Shown here: piece after piece, positions 1-9,238 of the stretch | Position numbering within the stretch: position 1 is the first letter of the stretch | Layout of the letters: the number at the start of each line of letters is the position of its first letter | DNA from: CAZYQW01 sp964649825 | GTDB taxonomy: Bacteria; Planctomycetota; B15-G4; JADJEK01 | Assembly: GCA_964649825.1 (NCBI GenBank) | Contig: CAZYQW010000108.1 | Location: 62,001-126,000 of the forward strand | DNA length: 64,000 nt | Reading direction: 5' to 3' | Position numbers and translations under genes: made by a program | Notes under the pieces: model-generated | What the model was told of the DNA's origin: nothing | Databases searched by the model: none | The model's input: the letters and a program-made list of their open reading frames with translations, nothing else

Positions 1-301
1 CTCGTCGCGCTTCGCCCACTACCTGAAGGTGATCGGGCGCGACAAGGTCGGCTCGCTCCTCGAGGCGGGCGACGTCGAGAAGTTCCTGAAGCAGTGGATC
101 GCGCAGTACGTCCTACAGGACGAGAGACCGAGCCCGTCGCAGAAGGCGAGGTTCCCGCTGAAGGCGGCGCAGATCGAGGTGAAGGAGGATCCGCGCAACC
201 CGGGCAGCTACAGCGCCATTGCGTACCTCCAGCCGTGGCTCCACATGGAGGAGCTGAACACCTCGGTGCGCATGGTCGCGCGCATCCCGAAGAAGAAGTG
301 A
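1..301 (+). CDS. tssC: TssC, T6SS contractile sheath large subunit (C-terminal end only)
   Basis: This is the last ~99 residues of a TssC/VipB/EvpB sheath protein; the start lies before the window. The frame opens with SSRFAHYLKVIGRDKVGS, the conserved block near the TssC C-terminus, and ends in KKK followed by TGA. TssC pairs with TssB to form the cytoplasmic contractile sheath that drives the Hcp tube outward. The next gene encodes a second TssC-like protein whose C-terminus carries the same block (SRFAHYLKVMARDLTG), so this is the first of two tandem sheath paralogues. tssB would be expected just upstream but is outside the window. Confidence 0.93.
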   Translation, partial: SSRFAHYLKVIGRDKVGSLLEAGDVEKFLKQWIAQYVLQDERPSPSQKARFPLKAAQIEVKEDPRNPGSYSAIAYLQPWLHMEELNTSVRMVARIPKKK

Positions 302-325
302 CGGGACGAAGTGGAGGTGCGAGTC

Positions 326-2056
326 ATGGCGACGAATTGGCGCGAGCGCGACCCCTCCGTCACCGCGCTCGCGGCGTTCCTCGCCGACGGGCCTCCACTT
401 TCGCCGTCGTCGGGGGCGTGGCGCCGGCGCGTCGCGAGCGACGTCGCGGACATCGACGCCGCGATCTCGCGCCAGGTGAACGCGATCCTCCACCACCCCC
501 GGTTCCGTACGTTGGAGGCAACCTGGCGTGGGCTGCGCTACCTCATCGACCAGACCGAACGCGATCGGATCCTCGAGGCGGACGGACGGTCCGAGGTGTT
601 CGTCGAGGTCCTCGACGTCACGATGGTCGAGCTCGAGAAGGACATCGATCGAGCGTCCGACTTCGATCGAAGCGAGTTCTTCGGCAAGATCTACAGCGAG
701 CGCATGGACCAACCCGGGGCGTTCCCGTTCGGGTTGTTGATCGGCGACTACGAGTTCGGTCGTGATCCGTCGTTGATCGAGAACGGAGGCGTAGGCTCGC
801 CGGGCGGGCGGCTCGCGCCGCTCCAATCGATCGACCTGCTCGGCGACGTCGCGCAGGTCGCCGCCGCCGCGTTCTCGCCGTTCGTCGCCGCCGCGTCGCC
901 CCACCTCTTCGGCCTGCGCGAGTACCGGGAGATCGATCGACTCGGGACGTTGCGCATCGGCGCGGCGTTTTCGCGTCCGGGCGGCTGGTCGACGCTGCGT
1001 TCGATGGACGACGCGCGCTTCGTCGGGCTGACGCTGCCGAAGGTGTGCTTCCGTCTGCCGTATCGCGCAGGAGTCGCATCGGCGCACGGCTGGATCTGTC
1101 GCGACGCGCAGTGTCGATCGCTCGTCCATCCGGATCGAGAGGATCGTTGCTGGTGCGGTCGCCTCCTGCACACCGGGAAGTGGGACTGTCCCTCGTGTGG
1201 GTTCCAGGGAAACGCGCCGGACGACACGCGCTGCGGGTCGCCGGAGTGCAACGCGCGGCTCGTCGGCGATCGCACCGGCCTCTACGACGTCGACCCCTAC
1301 GACGCCGCCTTCTACTTCGAGGAGCGGTTCGAGCCGGGGGAGCCGACCGCGCTCTTCGGCAACGCGGCGTTCCCGTTCGCGGCGGTGGTCGCGCGTTCGT
1401 TCCTGGCGTCGGGCTGGCTCGCGGACATCCGCGGCGTCCGCCTGACGAAGCGGCCGGGCGAGGAGAGGACGCGGCTCGACGCGCGCTGCGGCCTCGTCGA
1501 AGGTCTTCCACACGACGGGATCGGGACGGATCGTCCCGGCGTCGTCACGCGCATGAAGACCGAGGTGCGCCTGACCGACGCGCAGGAGCGGGAGATCTCG
1601 GAGTTCGGGTTCATCCCGCTTTGCGACCTGCAGGACACGTCGTTCCTGGCGTTCTTCGGGACGCCATCCATCCAGATCCCGGCGAAGTACGACAAGCCCG
1701 TGGTGACGAGGAACGCGCGGATCTCGGCGATGCTCCAGTACGTGCTCTGCACCTCGCGGTTCGCGCATTACTTGAAGGTGATGGCTCGAGACCTCACCGG
1801 CGCCGCGGTCGGTCCGGTCGAGATCGAGGCTCGACTGAAGGCGTGGATCGCGACCTACGTCAGCGAGAACGCCAGCGACGACGACGTCGCGAAGTTCCCG
1901 CTGCGCGCCGCCGACGTCGAGATCAGCTCGCGCGGCGCCGACTCCGGCACGTACTACTGCGTCATCCAACTCCTCCCGCACTCGCAGGCGGAGGACCTGG
2001 AGGCGGGTGTGACCCTGAGAACGACGTTGATCGCACGAGAGAGGCTCCGCCGATGA
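326..2056 (+). CDS. TssC-like sheath paralogue with an eight-cysteine (zinc-ribbon-like) insertion
   Basis: A 576-residue TssC/EvpB homologue. The N-terminal sheath region has TLEATWRGLRYLI, the middle has FVGLTLPKVCFRLPYR and LFGNAAFPFAAVVARSFLASGWL, and the C-terminus has SRFAHYLKVMARD. TssC proteins are usually near 490-500 residues; the extra length lies between RLPYR and FYFEERFEP. That segment carries cysteines at residues 258, 263, 275, 277, 288, 291, 303 and 308 (CX4C, CXC, CX2C, CX4C), which suits two zinc knuckles or ribbons. ATG at 326 is preferred over an in-frame GTG at 311 because GGAGG lies 8 bases upstream. The stop overlaps tagJ (ATGA). The sheath role follows from the family; zinc binding is inferred. 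It could instead be a specialised cap, baseplate or adaptor subunit. Confidence 0.88.
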   Translation: MATNWRERDPSVTALAAFLADGPPLSPSSGAWRRRVASDVADIDAAISRQVNAILHHPRFRTLEATWRGLRYLIDQTERDRILEADGRSEVFVEVLDVTMVELEKDIDRASDFDRSEFFGKIYSERMDQPGAFPFGLLIGDYEFGRDPSLIENGGVGSPGGRLAPLQSIDLLGDVAQVAAAAFSPFVAAASPHLFGLREYREIDRLGTLRIGAAFSRPGGWSTLRSMDDARFVGLTLPKVCFRLPYRAGVASAHGWICRDAQCRSLVHPDREDRCWCGRLLHTGKWDCPSCGFQGNAPDDTRCGSPECNARLVGDRTGLYDVDPYDAAFYFEERFEPGEPTALFGNAAFPFAAVVARSFLASGWLADIRGVRLTKRPGEERTRLDARCGLVEGLPHDGIGTDRPGVVTRMKTEVRLTDAQEREISEFGFIPLCDLQDTSFLAFFGTPSIQIPAKYDKPVVTRNARISAMLQYVLCTSRFAHYLKVMARDLTGAAVGPVEIEARLKAWIATYVSENASDDDVAKFPLRAADVEISSRGADSGTYYCVIQLLPHSQAEDLEAGVTLRTTLIARERLRR

Positions 2057-2895
2057 CGACCACGCTCGAACGGTTCCGCGCCGGCGACCTCGCCGGAGCG
2101 ATCGAGGACGCGACCGCCCGCGTGAGGAAGCAACCGGCGTCCGTCGACGCGCGCGTCGAGCTGTGCCAGCTCCTCTGCTTCGAGGGCGACCTCGAGCGGA
2201 TTGACCGCCAGCTCGCGGCGCTCGAGGGGCTCGAGCCGGCGTCGGCGCTCGGGTTCGTGCTCTTCCGCCGCCTGCTGCGCGCGGAGCAGGCCCGCCGCGA
2301 CTGCTTCGCCGAGGGCCGCCTCCCCGAGCTGACCGGGCCGGTGGGGGAGCCGAGCCCGTCGGTGAAGGAACGGCTGCGCTCCGGCGTTCTTCTGCGGGCC
2401 GGCGAGATGAAGGCCGCGGCCGACGTGCTCGCCGCGCTCGACGGCCAGGAACCGCCGATCCGCGCCCGATGGAACGGACACGAGGTCGCGGACGTGCGCG
2501 ACATGGACGACCGCTTCGGACCGGTCCTCGAGGTGCTCAGCGCGGACGGCCGCTACTTCTGGATACCGCTCGACACGGTCGACCGCGTCGTGCTTCCACA
2601 CGCCGGTAGCGTCCGCGACCAGGTGTTCCGGCCCGCGACGCTGACGTTCCGGAATGGAGCCACCGCGAACGTCTTCCTGCCCGCGCTCTACCCCGGAACC
2701 CACGAGGAGGCCGAGACGGCGCTTCGACTCGGGCGCGCGACCGAATGGCGCGGCGGCGACGGCTCGCCGGTGCGCGGCGTCGGGCTGAAGATGTTCATGG
2801 CGGGCGACGCGGCGCGGACGATCCACGAGCTCGAACGGCTCGAACGTGCGGGTGAGGAGACCGACGCAGAGGGGGTGTCCGATGCCGGCGCGTGA
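2053..2895 (+). CDS. tagJ: TagJ/ImpE T6SS accessory protein
   Basis: A 280-residue protein of the ImpE/SciE (TagJ) family. The N-terminal part is a helical TPR-like region (FRAGDLAGAIEDATARVRKQP, VELCQLLCFEGDLERIDRQL). The C-terminal part has the family blocks DMDDRFGPVLEVLSADGRYFWIPLDTV and RNGATANVFLPALYPGT. TagJ binds the N-terminus of TssB in some T6SSs and is thought to assist sheath turnover with ClpV; it is absent from many systems. The ATG overlaps the stop of the TssC-like gene by 4 bases, and the stop lies inside tssE, so translation is probably coupled. Confidence 0.92.
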   Translation: MTTTLERFRAGDLAGAIEDATARVRKQPASVDARVELCQLLCFEGDLERIDRQLAALEGLEPASALGFVLFRRLLRAEQARRDCFAEGRLPELTGPVGEPSPSVKERLRSGVLLRAGEMKAAADVLAALDGQEPPIRARWNGHEVADVRDMDDRFGPVLEVLSADGRYFWIPLDTVDRVVLPHAGSVRDQVFRPATLTFRNGATANVFLPALYPGTHEEAETALRLGRATEWRGGDGSPVRGVGLKMFMAGDAARTIHELERLERAGEETDAEGVSDAGA

Positions 2896-3370
2896 CGAAC
2901 GCGACCCGATCTGGGACGGCTCGCTCCTCGACCGATTGACGTCGGACGAGGAGCCGCGAGGACGGGCCGTGCCGGAGAGCGCGGCCCGGCGCCTCCACCG
3001 GATGCAGGAATCGATCCGCCGCGACCTGGAGAGCCTGCTGAACACGCGACGCTCGTGTCTGCACCGGTGGGCGGAGCTCGAGCTGCAGGACTCGCTCCTG
3101 AACCTCGGGCTTCCCGATCCGACCGGGCAGCGGCTGGCGAGCGGTCCGGAACGGGCCCAGTTCCTGAAGGAGGTCGAGGCGGCGATCGGCAGCTTCGAGC
3201 CCAGACTGACGAACGTCGGCGTCGCCCTCCTTCCCGAGCAGGGCGAAGGCGATCGCACGCTCCGTTTCAAGATCTCCGCGCGGGTGCGCGTCGACGGTTC
3301 GCACGTCATCTTCGATTCGCGCTTCGAGCCCCTGACCGCTCAGATCGAGCTCCGGCGAGGGACGTCATGA
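2882..3370 (+). CDS. tssE: TssE, gp25-like T6SS baseplate wedge protein
   Basis: A 162-residue gp25/lysozyme-like baseplate protein. The region SIRRDLESLLNTRR followed by LQDSLLNLGLPD and a C-terminal FEPRLTNVGVAL...FKISARVRV is typical of TssE, which joins the sheath to the TssFGK wedge. ATG at 2882 lies inside the end of tagJ (14-base overlap) and is preceded by a G-rich Shine-Dalgarno-like stretch (GAGGGGGT). Its length matches the family. The stop overlaps the tssF start as ATGA. Confidence 0.93.
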   Translation: MPARDERDPIWDGSLLDRLTSDEEPRGRAVPESAARRLHRMQESIRRDLESLLNTRRSCLHRWAELELQDSLLNLGLPDPTGQRLASGPERAQFLKEVEAAIGSFEPRLTNVGVALLPEQGEGDRTLRFKISARVRVDGSHVIFDSRFEPLTAQIELRRGTS

Positions 3371-5193
3371 GCGAGGAACTGAAGGCGTACTACCAGCGCG
3401 AGCTCGCCTACATCCAGCGGTCGCACCCCGTCTTCGCCGACGAGCACCCCGCGGTGGCACACCGGCTCGGACTCGGCGACAATCGGATCAACGATCCGCA
3501 CGTCGAGATCCTGATGCGCGCCTTCGCGCACCTGAACGCGCGGACGCGGCGCAAGCTCGACGACGAGCTTCCCGAGATCACCGACGCGCTCCTCGATGTC
3601 CTCTATCCGCACTATCAGCGTCCGATCCCGTCGATGGCGATCGTGGGCCTGGCGCTTGTCGACGCGCAGGCGAAGGGGAGCACGGGGCCGAAGCGGGTCC
3701 CCCGCGAGACGCCGCTCCGCACGCGCCAGGAAGTCGACGGCGTCCAGTGCGAGTACCGAACCTGCTCCGACGTCGCCGTCTGGCCGATCGCCGTCGATCG
3801 CGCGTCGTTCGCGTCGAGCTCGGGGTCGAGCCGCAGGCTACGGCCCGAGTCGCGGGTGACGATCCAGGTGTCGAGCCGGAGCGAGGGCGCCTCGCTCCGC
3901 GACCTCGGCGTGGAGCGACTGCGTTTCTACCTCGCCGACGAGAGCGAGGCGAATTGCCTCGCGCTCTACGAGGCGCTCCTGCGGAACGCGCTCCGCGTTC
4001 GGTTCACGTCGAGCCGATCGGACGCGTCGCGCGACGACGAGCGCGGCGGGCCGACCTTCGAGCCGCGCGAGTGCCTCGAGGCGGCCGGCTTCGGCCCGGA
4101 CGAGTGCCTGTTGCCATACTCGGCGCGGAGCTTCCCGGGCTACCGGCTGCTGGCGGAGTACTTCGCGTTCCCCCAGAAGTTCCTGTTCGTCGACGTCGTC
4201 CTCCCGCGCGAGACGATCGAGACGATGGGGCGCTCGCTCGTGATCGAGATCGACGTCGCCGGCACGTCGCGCGACCTCGAGGCCGCGGTGAACGCCGGCA
4301 CGTTCCGGCTCGGCTGCGTCGCCGTCGTGAACCTGTTCCGGCCGAAGCTCGGCGGGGCGCAGATCACGCTGGATCACCGGCGCACGTCCTACCGCCTCGA
4401 GCCGGACGCGCGCGGCAAAGGCACGCTCGAGGTCTACTCGATCGATCGCGTGGTGGCGATCGACGGCGATCACGAGTCGGAATACCACCCGCTCTACGCG
4501 GTCCACCATCGACTGGCGCCGGCCGACGTCCGCACGTACTACCTTGCCCGCCGCGTCGAGGCCGACGACGGCGCCACCGATCAGGAGTTGACGTTCGCCG
4601 ATCTCGATCTCGATCCGTCGTCGCGCGTGGTCCACAAGGTCCACGTCGAGACGACCTGCACCAACCGCGACCTGCCCGCGCGCCTGCCGGCGGGTTCCGG
4701 CTTCGTCCTGCGCGACGGCGACCGTGACTTGCACGTCGACTGCGCGTATCCGCCGACGCGGCCGCTTCGCCCCGCCCGCGGCCCGGGAGCGGCGTGGGCC
4801 GTGCTTTCCCACCTCGTCACGAACCACGTGCCGCTGACCGAGGCCGACGGCTCGCCCGACGTCCTGCGCCAGATCCTCACGCTGTACGATCACTCGGGGC
4901 ACGACGACGGCGTGGCACGGATCGCGGCAGTTCGTTCCGTCACGTCGAGGCGCGCTACGGCCCGCGTCTGGCGCGACGGTGAAGTCGGGGTCTGCCGCGG
5001 GCACGACGTCGACGTCGTCATCGACCCCGCGCCGTTCGTGCCGGGCGAGTCGTTCCTGTTCGCCTCCGTGCTGGATCGATTCCTGGGTCTCTACTGCTCC
5101 GTGAACTCGTTCACGCGGTTGACGCTGCTCGGCCCCGAGCAGGAGACCCTCCACCGTTGGCCGCCCCGGACCGGGCAGCATCCCCTCCTGTGA
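3367..5193 (+). CDS. tssF: TssF, T6SS baseplate subunit
   Basis: A 608-residue TssF (VasA/ImpG). The diagnostic N-terminus is present: YYQRELAYIQRSHPVFADEHP, then RINDPHVEILMRAFAHLNAR and LLDVLYPHYQRPIPSMAIV. Later blocks FPQKFLFVDVV and LFRPKL also match. TssF forms the baseplate wedge with TssG, TssE and TssK in the cytoplasm. The ATG overlaps the tssE stop by 4 bases. The C-terminus ends with SFTRLTLLGPEQETLHRWPPRTGQ, the usual TssF tail. Length is normal. Confidence 0.95.
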   Translation: MSEELKAYYQRELAYIQRSHPVFADEHPAVAHRLGLGDNRINDPHVEILMRAFAHLNARTRRKLDDELPEITDALLDVLYPHYQRPIPSMAIVGLALVDAQAKGSTGPKRVPRETPLRTRQEVDGVQCEYRTCSDVAVWPIAVDRASFASSSGSSRRLRPESRVTIQVSSRSEGASLRDLGVERLRFYLADESEANCLALYEALLRNALRVRFTSSRSDASRDDERGGPTFEPRECLEAAGFGPDECLLPYSARSFPGYRLLAEYFAFPQKFLFVDVVLPRETIETMGRSLVIEIDVAGTSRDLEAAVNAGTFRLGCVAVVNLFRPKLGGAQITLDHRRTSYRLEPDARGKGTLEVYSIDRVVAIDGDHESEYHPLYAVHHRLAPADVRTYYLARRVEADDGATDQELTFADLDLDPSSRVVHKVHVETTCTNRDLPARLPAGSGFVLRDGDRDLHVDCAYPPTRPLRPARGPGAAWAVLSHLVTNHVPLTEADGSPDVLRQILTLYDHSGHDDGVARIAAVRSVTSRRATARVWRDGEVGVCRGHDVDVVIDPAPFVPGESFLFASVLDRFLGLYCSVNSFTRLTLLGPEQETLHRWPPRTGQHPLL

Positions 5194-6332
5194 GCGACGA
5201 GAGACACGAGAGCGAGCTCGAAGCATCGACGCCGGACCCCGCCGATCGGCCGGGGAGCGGCGCGGCGTCTTCGATCGGGATCCTGGGTTGCATCCTCGAG
5301 CGCCCGGGCGAGTTCGAGTTTCTGCAGCTCGTCCGCCTCGTCGAGCTGTTCGCCGCCGACGACGAGTTCGCCGCGGCGGCCGAAGCGGTCGGCGACGACG
5401 CGCGTCCGACCGAGGAGGCCGTCCGCTTTCGCACGCACGCGTCGCTCGCGCGCCCCGACGCGCCGGTCGTGGGCGTCGCGCCGCACGGCGGCGACGCGCG
5501 CGGCGGCCCGCCGTACGACGTGACGGTCGCCGCGTTCGGCCTGTTCGGTCCACACGGCGTCCTGCCCGGCCAGTACACCCGCTGGATCCTCGAGCGTGAA
5601 CGGGAAGGGAAGGAGGGGCGCGCGCTGCGAGCGTTCCTCGACCTCTTCAATCACCGCGCCACCTCGCACTTCTACCGCGCGTCGCGGAAGTACCGCGCGT
5701 TGCTCGGATTCGAGCGCCATCGCCGGCGCCCCGCCGAGGAACCGGATGACTTCAGCGAGACTCTGCGGTCGCTCGTCGGGCTGACGCTTCCCGCGCTCCG
5801 CGAGCGGCTCTCGGTTCCGGACGACGCGCTCCTCTACTACGCGGGGCTGTTCCTTCCGTTCTCGCGGTCGGCCGCCGGCCTGGAAGGGATGCTCGGCGAC
5901 TACTTCGGGTCGCCGGTCGAGATCGAGCCGTTCCGCGGCGAGTGGATCGAGCTCGATTCGGCCGATCAGTCGCGCATGCCCGACGAGGTCCACCCGAACG
6001 GGGTGAACATGCGCTGCGGGATCGACACCCTCGTCGGCGCGCGTGTGCTCGACGTGCAGAGTCGCTTCTGCGTCCGCGTCGGGCCGCTGTCGTACGAGGA
6101 CTGGGTCGAGTTCGTACCCCCCCGTGGCGGCATCGCCGCGCTCGTCGACCTGACGCGCGCGTACGTGGGGCTCGAGTACGAGGTGACGGTGCGCCCGGTC
6201 CTGTGTGCATCCGACGTCCCCGAGGCGGAGATGGCGGAAGGGGCCCGACCGCTCGAGCTGGGTCGAACGACGTGGTTGCGCGGCGCCGAGGCGCCCGATC
6301 GAGACTTCAGCGAGGCGGAGTTCGCGGGATGA
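5190..6332 (+). CDS. tssG: TssG, T6SS baseplate subunit
   Basis: A 380-residue TssG (VasB/ImpH). The family blocks are FEFLQLVRLVE near the N-terminus, FGLFGPHGVLPGQYTRWIL, and FLDLFNHRATSHFYRASRKYR. TssG wraps around TssF in the baseplate wedge. GTG at 5190 overlaps the tssF stop (GTGA) and is the preferred start; a TTG at 5157 would add 11 residues rich in Ala and Pro and overlap tssF further. No strong Shine-Dalgarno is visible at either, which fits translational coupling to tssF. Confidence 0.92.
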   Translation: MSDERHESELEASTPDPADRPGSGAASSIGILGCILERPGEFEFLQLVRLVELFAADDEFAAAAEAVGDDARPTEEAVRFRTHASLARPDAPVVGVAPHGGDARGGPPYDVTVAAFGLFGPHGVLPGQYTRWILEREREGKEGRALRAFLDLFNHRATSHFYRASRKYRALLGFERHRRRPAEEPDDFSETLRSLVGLTLPALRERLSVPDDALLYYAGLFLPFSRSAAGLEGMLGDYFGSPVEIEPFRGEWIELDSADQSRMPDEVHPNGVNMRCGIDTLVGARVLDVQSRFCVRVGPLSYEDWVEFVPPRGGIAALVDLTRAYVGLEYEVTVRPVLCASDVPEAEMAEGARPLELGRTTWLRGAEAPDRDFSEAEFAG

Positions 6333-6363
6333 GCCCACGAAGCCGCAACGGAAAGGCGTAGAC

Positions 6364-9039
6364 ATGGACCTGACGCAGCTCAAGCCGCTGATCGCGCGGC
6401 TGTCCGAACCGATCAAGAAGTCGCTCGAGGAGGCGGCCGGCTTCTGCGTCTCGCGTCGCAACTATTCGATCGAGGTCGAGCACTGCCTGCTGAAACTGCT
6501 CGACGTGCCGAGCACGGACATCGAGGCGCTCTGCCGCTTCTACGAGATCGATCGCAACCTCGTGACGCGGGACCTGGTCCGCGCGATCGACCGGCTCCGG
6601 CGCGGCGCGACGCGCTCGCCGACGATCTCCGAGGACGTCGTCAAGATGCTCCGCGCCGCGTGGATGGTCGCGTCGATCGAGTTCGGCGCACGCGCGATCC
6701 GCAGCGCGCATCTCCTGGTGGCGCTGCTCGCCGACGATGAGCTCGCACGGATCCTCCTCGAGGCGAGCGACGAGTTCCAGAAGGTGACGGCCGACGCGGT
6801 GCGTCGCGACTTCCGCGCGGTCTGCGGCGACACGCGCGAGATCGTGGCGCGCGCGCCGGCCGGCGCCGACGAAGAGGGGGCTCCGGCCGGCCCCGATGCG
6901 CCGCCCTCGCTCGCCGGCGAGTCGGCCCTCGCGCAGTACACGATCGACCTCACCGGACAGGCCAAGGCGGGCCGCATCGATCCGATCGTCGGGCGCGATC
7001 GGGAGATCCGCCAAACGATCGACATCCTGACGCGCCGGCGGCAGAACAACCCGATCCTCACCGGCGAGGCGGGGGTCGGGAAGACGGCGGTGGTCGAGGG
7101 GTTCGCGCTGCGGATCGTCGCGGGCGACGTCCCCGACGCGCTGAAGGACGTCTCGATCCGGACGCTCGACCTCGGGCTCCTGCAGGCCGGGGCCGGGATC
7201 AAGGGCGAGTTCGAGAGCCGACTGAAGAGCGTCATCGATGAGGTGAAGGCGTCGCCGCGGCCGATCATTCTGTTCATCGATGAGGCCCACACCATGATCG
7301 GCGCGGGCGGCGCGGCCGGGCAGTCGGACGCGGCGAACCTGCTGAAGCCGGCGCTCGCCCGCGGCGAGCTGCGCACGATCGCCGCGACGACGTGGGCGGA
7401 GTACAAGAAGTACTTCGAGAAGGACGCGGCTCTCGCGCGGCGCTTCCAGGTCGTCCAGGTCGACGAGCCGGACGACGAGAACGCGGTCCGCATGATGCGC
7501 GCCGTCGCGCGGACGTTCGAGCGGCATCACGGCGTGACGATCCTCGATGATGCGCTCATCGACGCGGTCAAGCTGTCGAAGCGTTACATCAGCGGGCGCC
7601 ATCTGCCGGACAAGTGCATCGGCGTGCTCGACACCGCCTGCGCGCGGGTTGGAATGAGCCAGCACGCGACGCCGGCCGCGGTCGAGGACGTGCGGCGGCG
7701 GCTCCAGGACATCGAGGTCACGAGCGGGATCCTCCAACGCGAGCAAGAGACCGGCGTCGATCACCGCGCGGCGCTCGCCACTCTGGCGGCGGAGAAGGAG
7801 CGGGAGATCGGCCGGCTCGAGGAGATCGAGGCGCGGTGGAAGCGCGAGCTCGAGCTCGTCGGGCGCATGCGCGAACACCACGCGGCACTGACCGGCGACG
7901 GGGACGGCGAGATCGAAGGTGCGCCGGCCCGGCGCGGCGCGGTGGACGCGGCCGCGCGGCGTGACGACCTGCGCCGGCTCGCCGGCGAGCTCGCCGAGGT
8001 GCAAGGCGACGATCCACTGGTCCACGCCTGCGTCGGCGGGGCAGCGGTGGCCGACGTGATCTCGGGCTGGACGGGCATCCCGGTCGGACGCATGGTGAAG
8101 GACGAGGTCGCGTCGGTCCTCGCGCTGAAGGATCGGCTGGAGGAGCGCGTGGTCGGGCAGCCGCACGCGCTCGAGGAGGTCGCGCGCCGCATCCGGACGT
8201 CACGCGCCCGCATGTCCGATCCGCGCCGCCCGATCGGCGTCTTCCTGATGGTCGGCCCGAGCGGCGTCGGCAAGACAGAGACCGCGATCAGCCTGGCCGA
8301 GATCCTCTACGGCGGCGTCGAGAGCATGACGGTCATCAACATGTCGGAGTTCAAGGAGGAGCACAAGGTCTCGCTCCTGATGGGTTCGCCGCCCGGCTAC
8401 GTCGGGTACGGCGAGGGCGGCGTCCTCACCGAGGCGGTGCGGCGGCGTCCGTACAGCGTCGTGCTCCTCGACGAGATGGAGAAGGCGCATCCGGGCGTCC
8501 AGGACCTCTTCTATCAGGTGTTCGACAAGGGGACGCTGCGCGACGGCGAAGGCCGCGACATCGACTTCAAGAACACCGTGGTCATCATGACGTCGAACGC
8601 GGGCTCCGACCTCGTCCACAAGCTCTGCGCCGACCCCGAGACCGCACCGGACGCGGACGGCCTCGTCGAGGCGCTCCGGCCGAAGCTGCTCGAGACGTTC
8701 AAGCCTGCGTTCCTCGGGCGGCTGACGTTGGTACCGTACCTTCCGCTCCCGCCGAACGTGCTGAAGACGATCACGCGGATGCAGCTCGAGCGGATCGCCG
8801 GGCGGGTGCGCGACAACTATGGGGCGACCTGCGCGTGGGACGACGCCCTCGTCGACGCGATCGTCGACCGCTGCTCCGAGGTCGACACCGGCGCTCGGAA
8901 CATCGACCACATCTTGACCCGGACGCTCCTTCCCGAGCTTTCCACCCACCTGCTCGCTCGCCTCGCGCAGTCGGACGCCGTCCGGCACGTCGCGGTGGGC
9001 GCGAGCGGCGACGGGTTCGTGTACGAGGTGGTCGCATGA
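6364..9039 (+). CDS. tssH: TssH (ClpV), T6SS sheath-disassembly AAA+ ATPase
   Basis: An 891-residue ClpB-type ATPase. The N-domain (residues 1-150) begins MDLTQLKPLIARLSEPIKKS, typical of ClpV, whose N-domain recognises contracted TssB/TssC sheath. The first AAA module has Walker A GEAGVGKT at residues 234-241 and Walker B ILFIDEAHT. A coiled-coil M-domain follows. The second AAA module has Walker A GPSGVGKT at 631-638 and Walker B VVLLDEMEKA. All core catalytic motifs are intact. It lies 31 bases after tssG and ends the structural run; tssA, tssK, tssL, tssM and hcp are not in the window. Confidence 0.95.
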   Translation: MDLTQLKPLIARLSEPIKKSLEEAAGFCVSRRNYSIEVEHCLLKLLDVPSTDIEALCRFYEIDRNLVTRDLVRAIDRLRRGATRSPTISEDVVKMLRAAWMVASIEFGARAIRSAHLLVALLADDELARILLEASDEFQKVTADAVRRDFRAVCGDTREIVARAPAGADEEGAPAGPDAPPSLAGESALAQYTIDLTGQAKAGRIDPIVGRDREIRQTIDILTRRRQNNPILTGEAGVGKTAVVEGFALRIVAGDVPDALKDVSIRTLDLGLLQAGAGIKGEFESRLKSVIDEVKASPRPIILFIDEAHTMIGAGGAAGQSDAANLLKPALARGELRTIAATTWAEYKKYFEKDAALARRFQVVQVDEPDDENAVRMMRAVARTFERHHGVTILDDALIDAVKLSKRYISGRHLPDKCIGVLDTACARVGMSQHATPAAVEDVRRRLQDIEVTSGILQREQETGVDHRAALATLAAEKEREIGRLEEIEARWKRELELVGRMREHHAALTGDGDGEIEGAPARRGAVDAAARRDDLRRLAGELAEVQGDDPLVHACVGGAAVADVISGWTGIPVGRMVKDEVASVLALKDRLEERVVGQPHALEEVARRIRTSRARMSDPRRPIGVFLMVGPSGVGKTETAISLAEILYGGVESMTVINMSEFKEEHKVSLLMGSPPGYVGYGEGGVLTEAVRRRPYSVVLLDEMEKAHPGVQDLFYQVFDKGTLRDGEGRDIDFKNTVVIMTSNAGSDLVHKLCADPETAPDADGLVEALRPKLLETFKPAFLGRLTLVPYLPLPPNVLKTITRMQLERIAGRVRDNYGATCAWDDALVDAIVDRCSEVDTGARNIDHILTRTLLPELSTHLLARLAQSDAVRHVAVGASGDGFVYEVVA

Positions 9040-9238
9040 ACCGCAACGTTCGCGCGAGCCACCTTTTTTCTGCGTTTCCAGGCAACGTGGCGGGGTTCGG
9101 CTCGACAACGGAGTCGGGGAGTCCTGGCTCCGATCCAGGTCGAGAATCGGACCGTCCGATTCACCCGAACGGGCCCAGCCGTCCCACGAGCCCCGGTAGG
9201 CTCGGTTGGCATCGGTTAGCATCGGTTGCGAGGCGAGG
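9040..9238 (+). other. Leader between tssH and vgrG with 10-base direct repeats
   Basis: The 199 bases before vgrG are the largest gap in the T6SS gene run. CATCGGTT occurs at 9210-9217 and 9220-9227, with a partial third copy (TCGGTT) just upstream, giving a 10-base period directly before the vgrG start. I see no clear hairpin terminator. The region could hold a separate promoter for the vgrG-effector-immunity genes; this is inferred from spacing only. Confidence 0.3.

Noticed and set aside
113..1981. A 622-residue open frame on the minus strand opposite the TssC-like gene
   Set aside because: It is a high-GC shadow: composition is almost all R, D, E, L, A and V without domain motifs, while the plus strand encodes a recognisable TssC.
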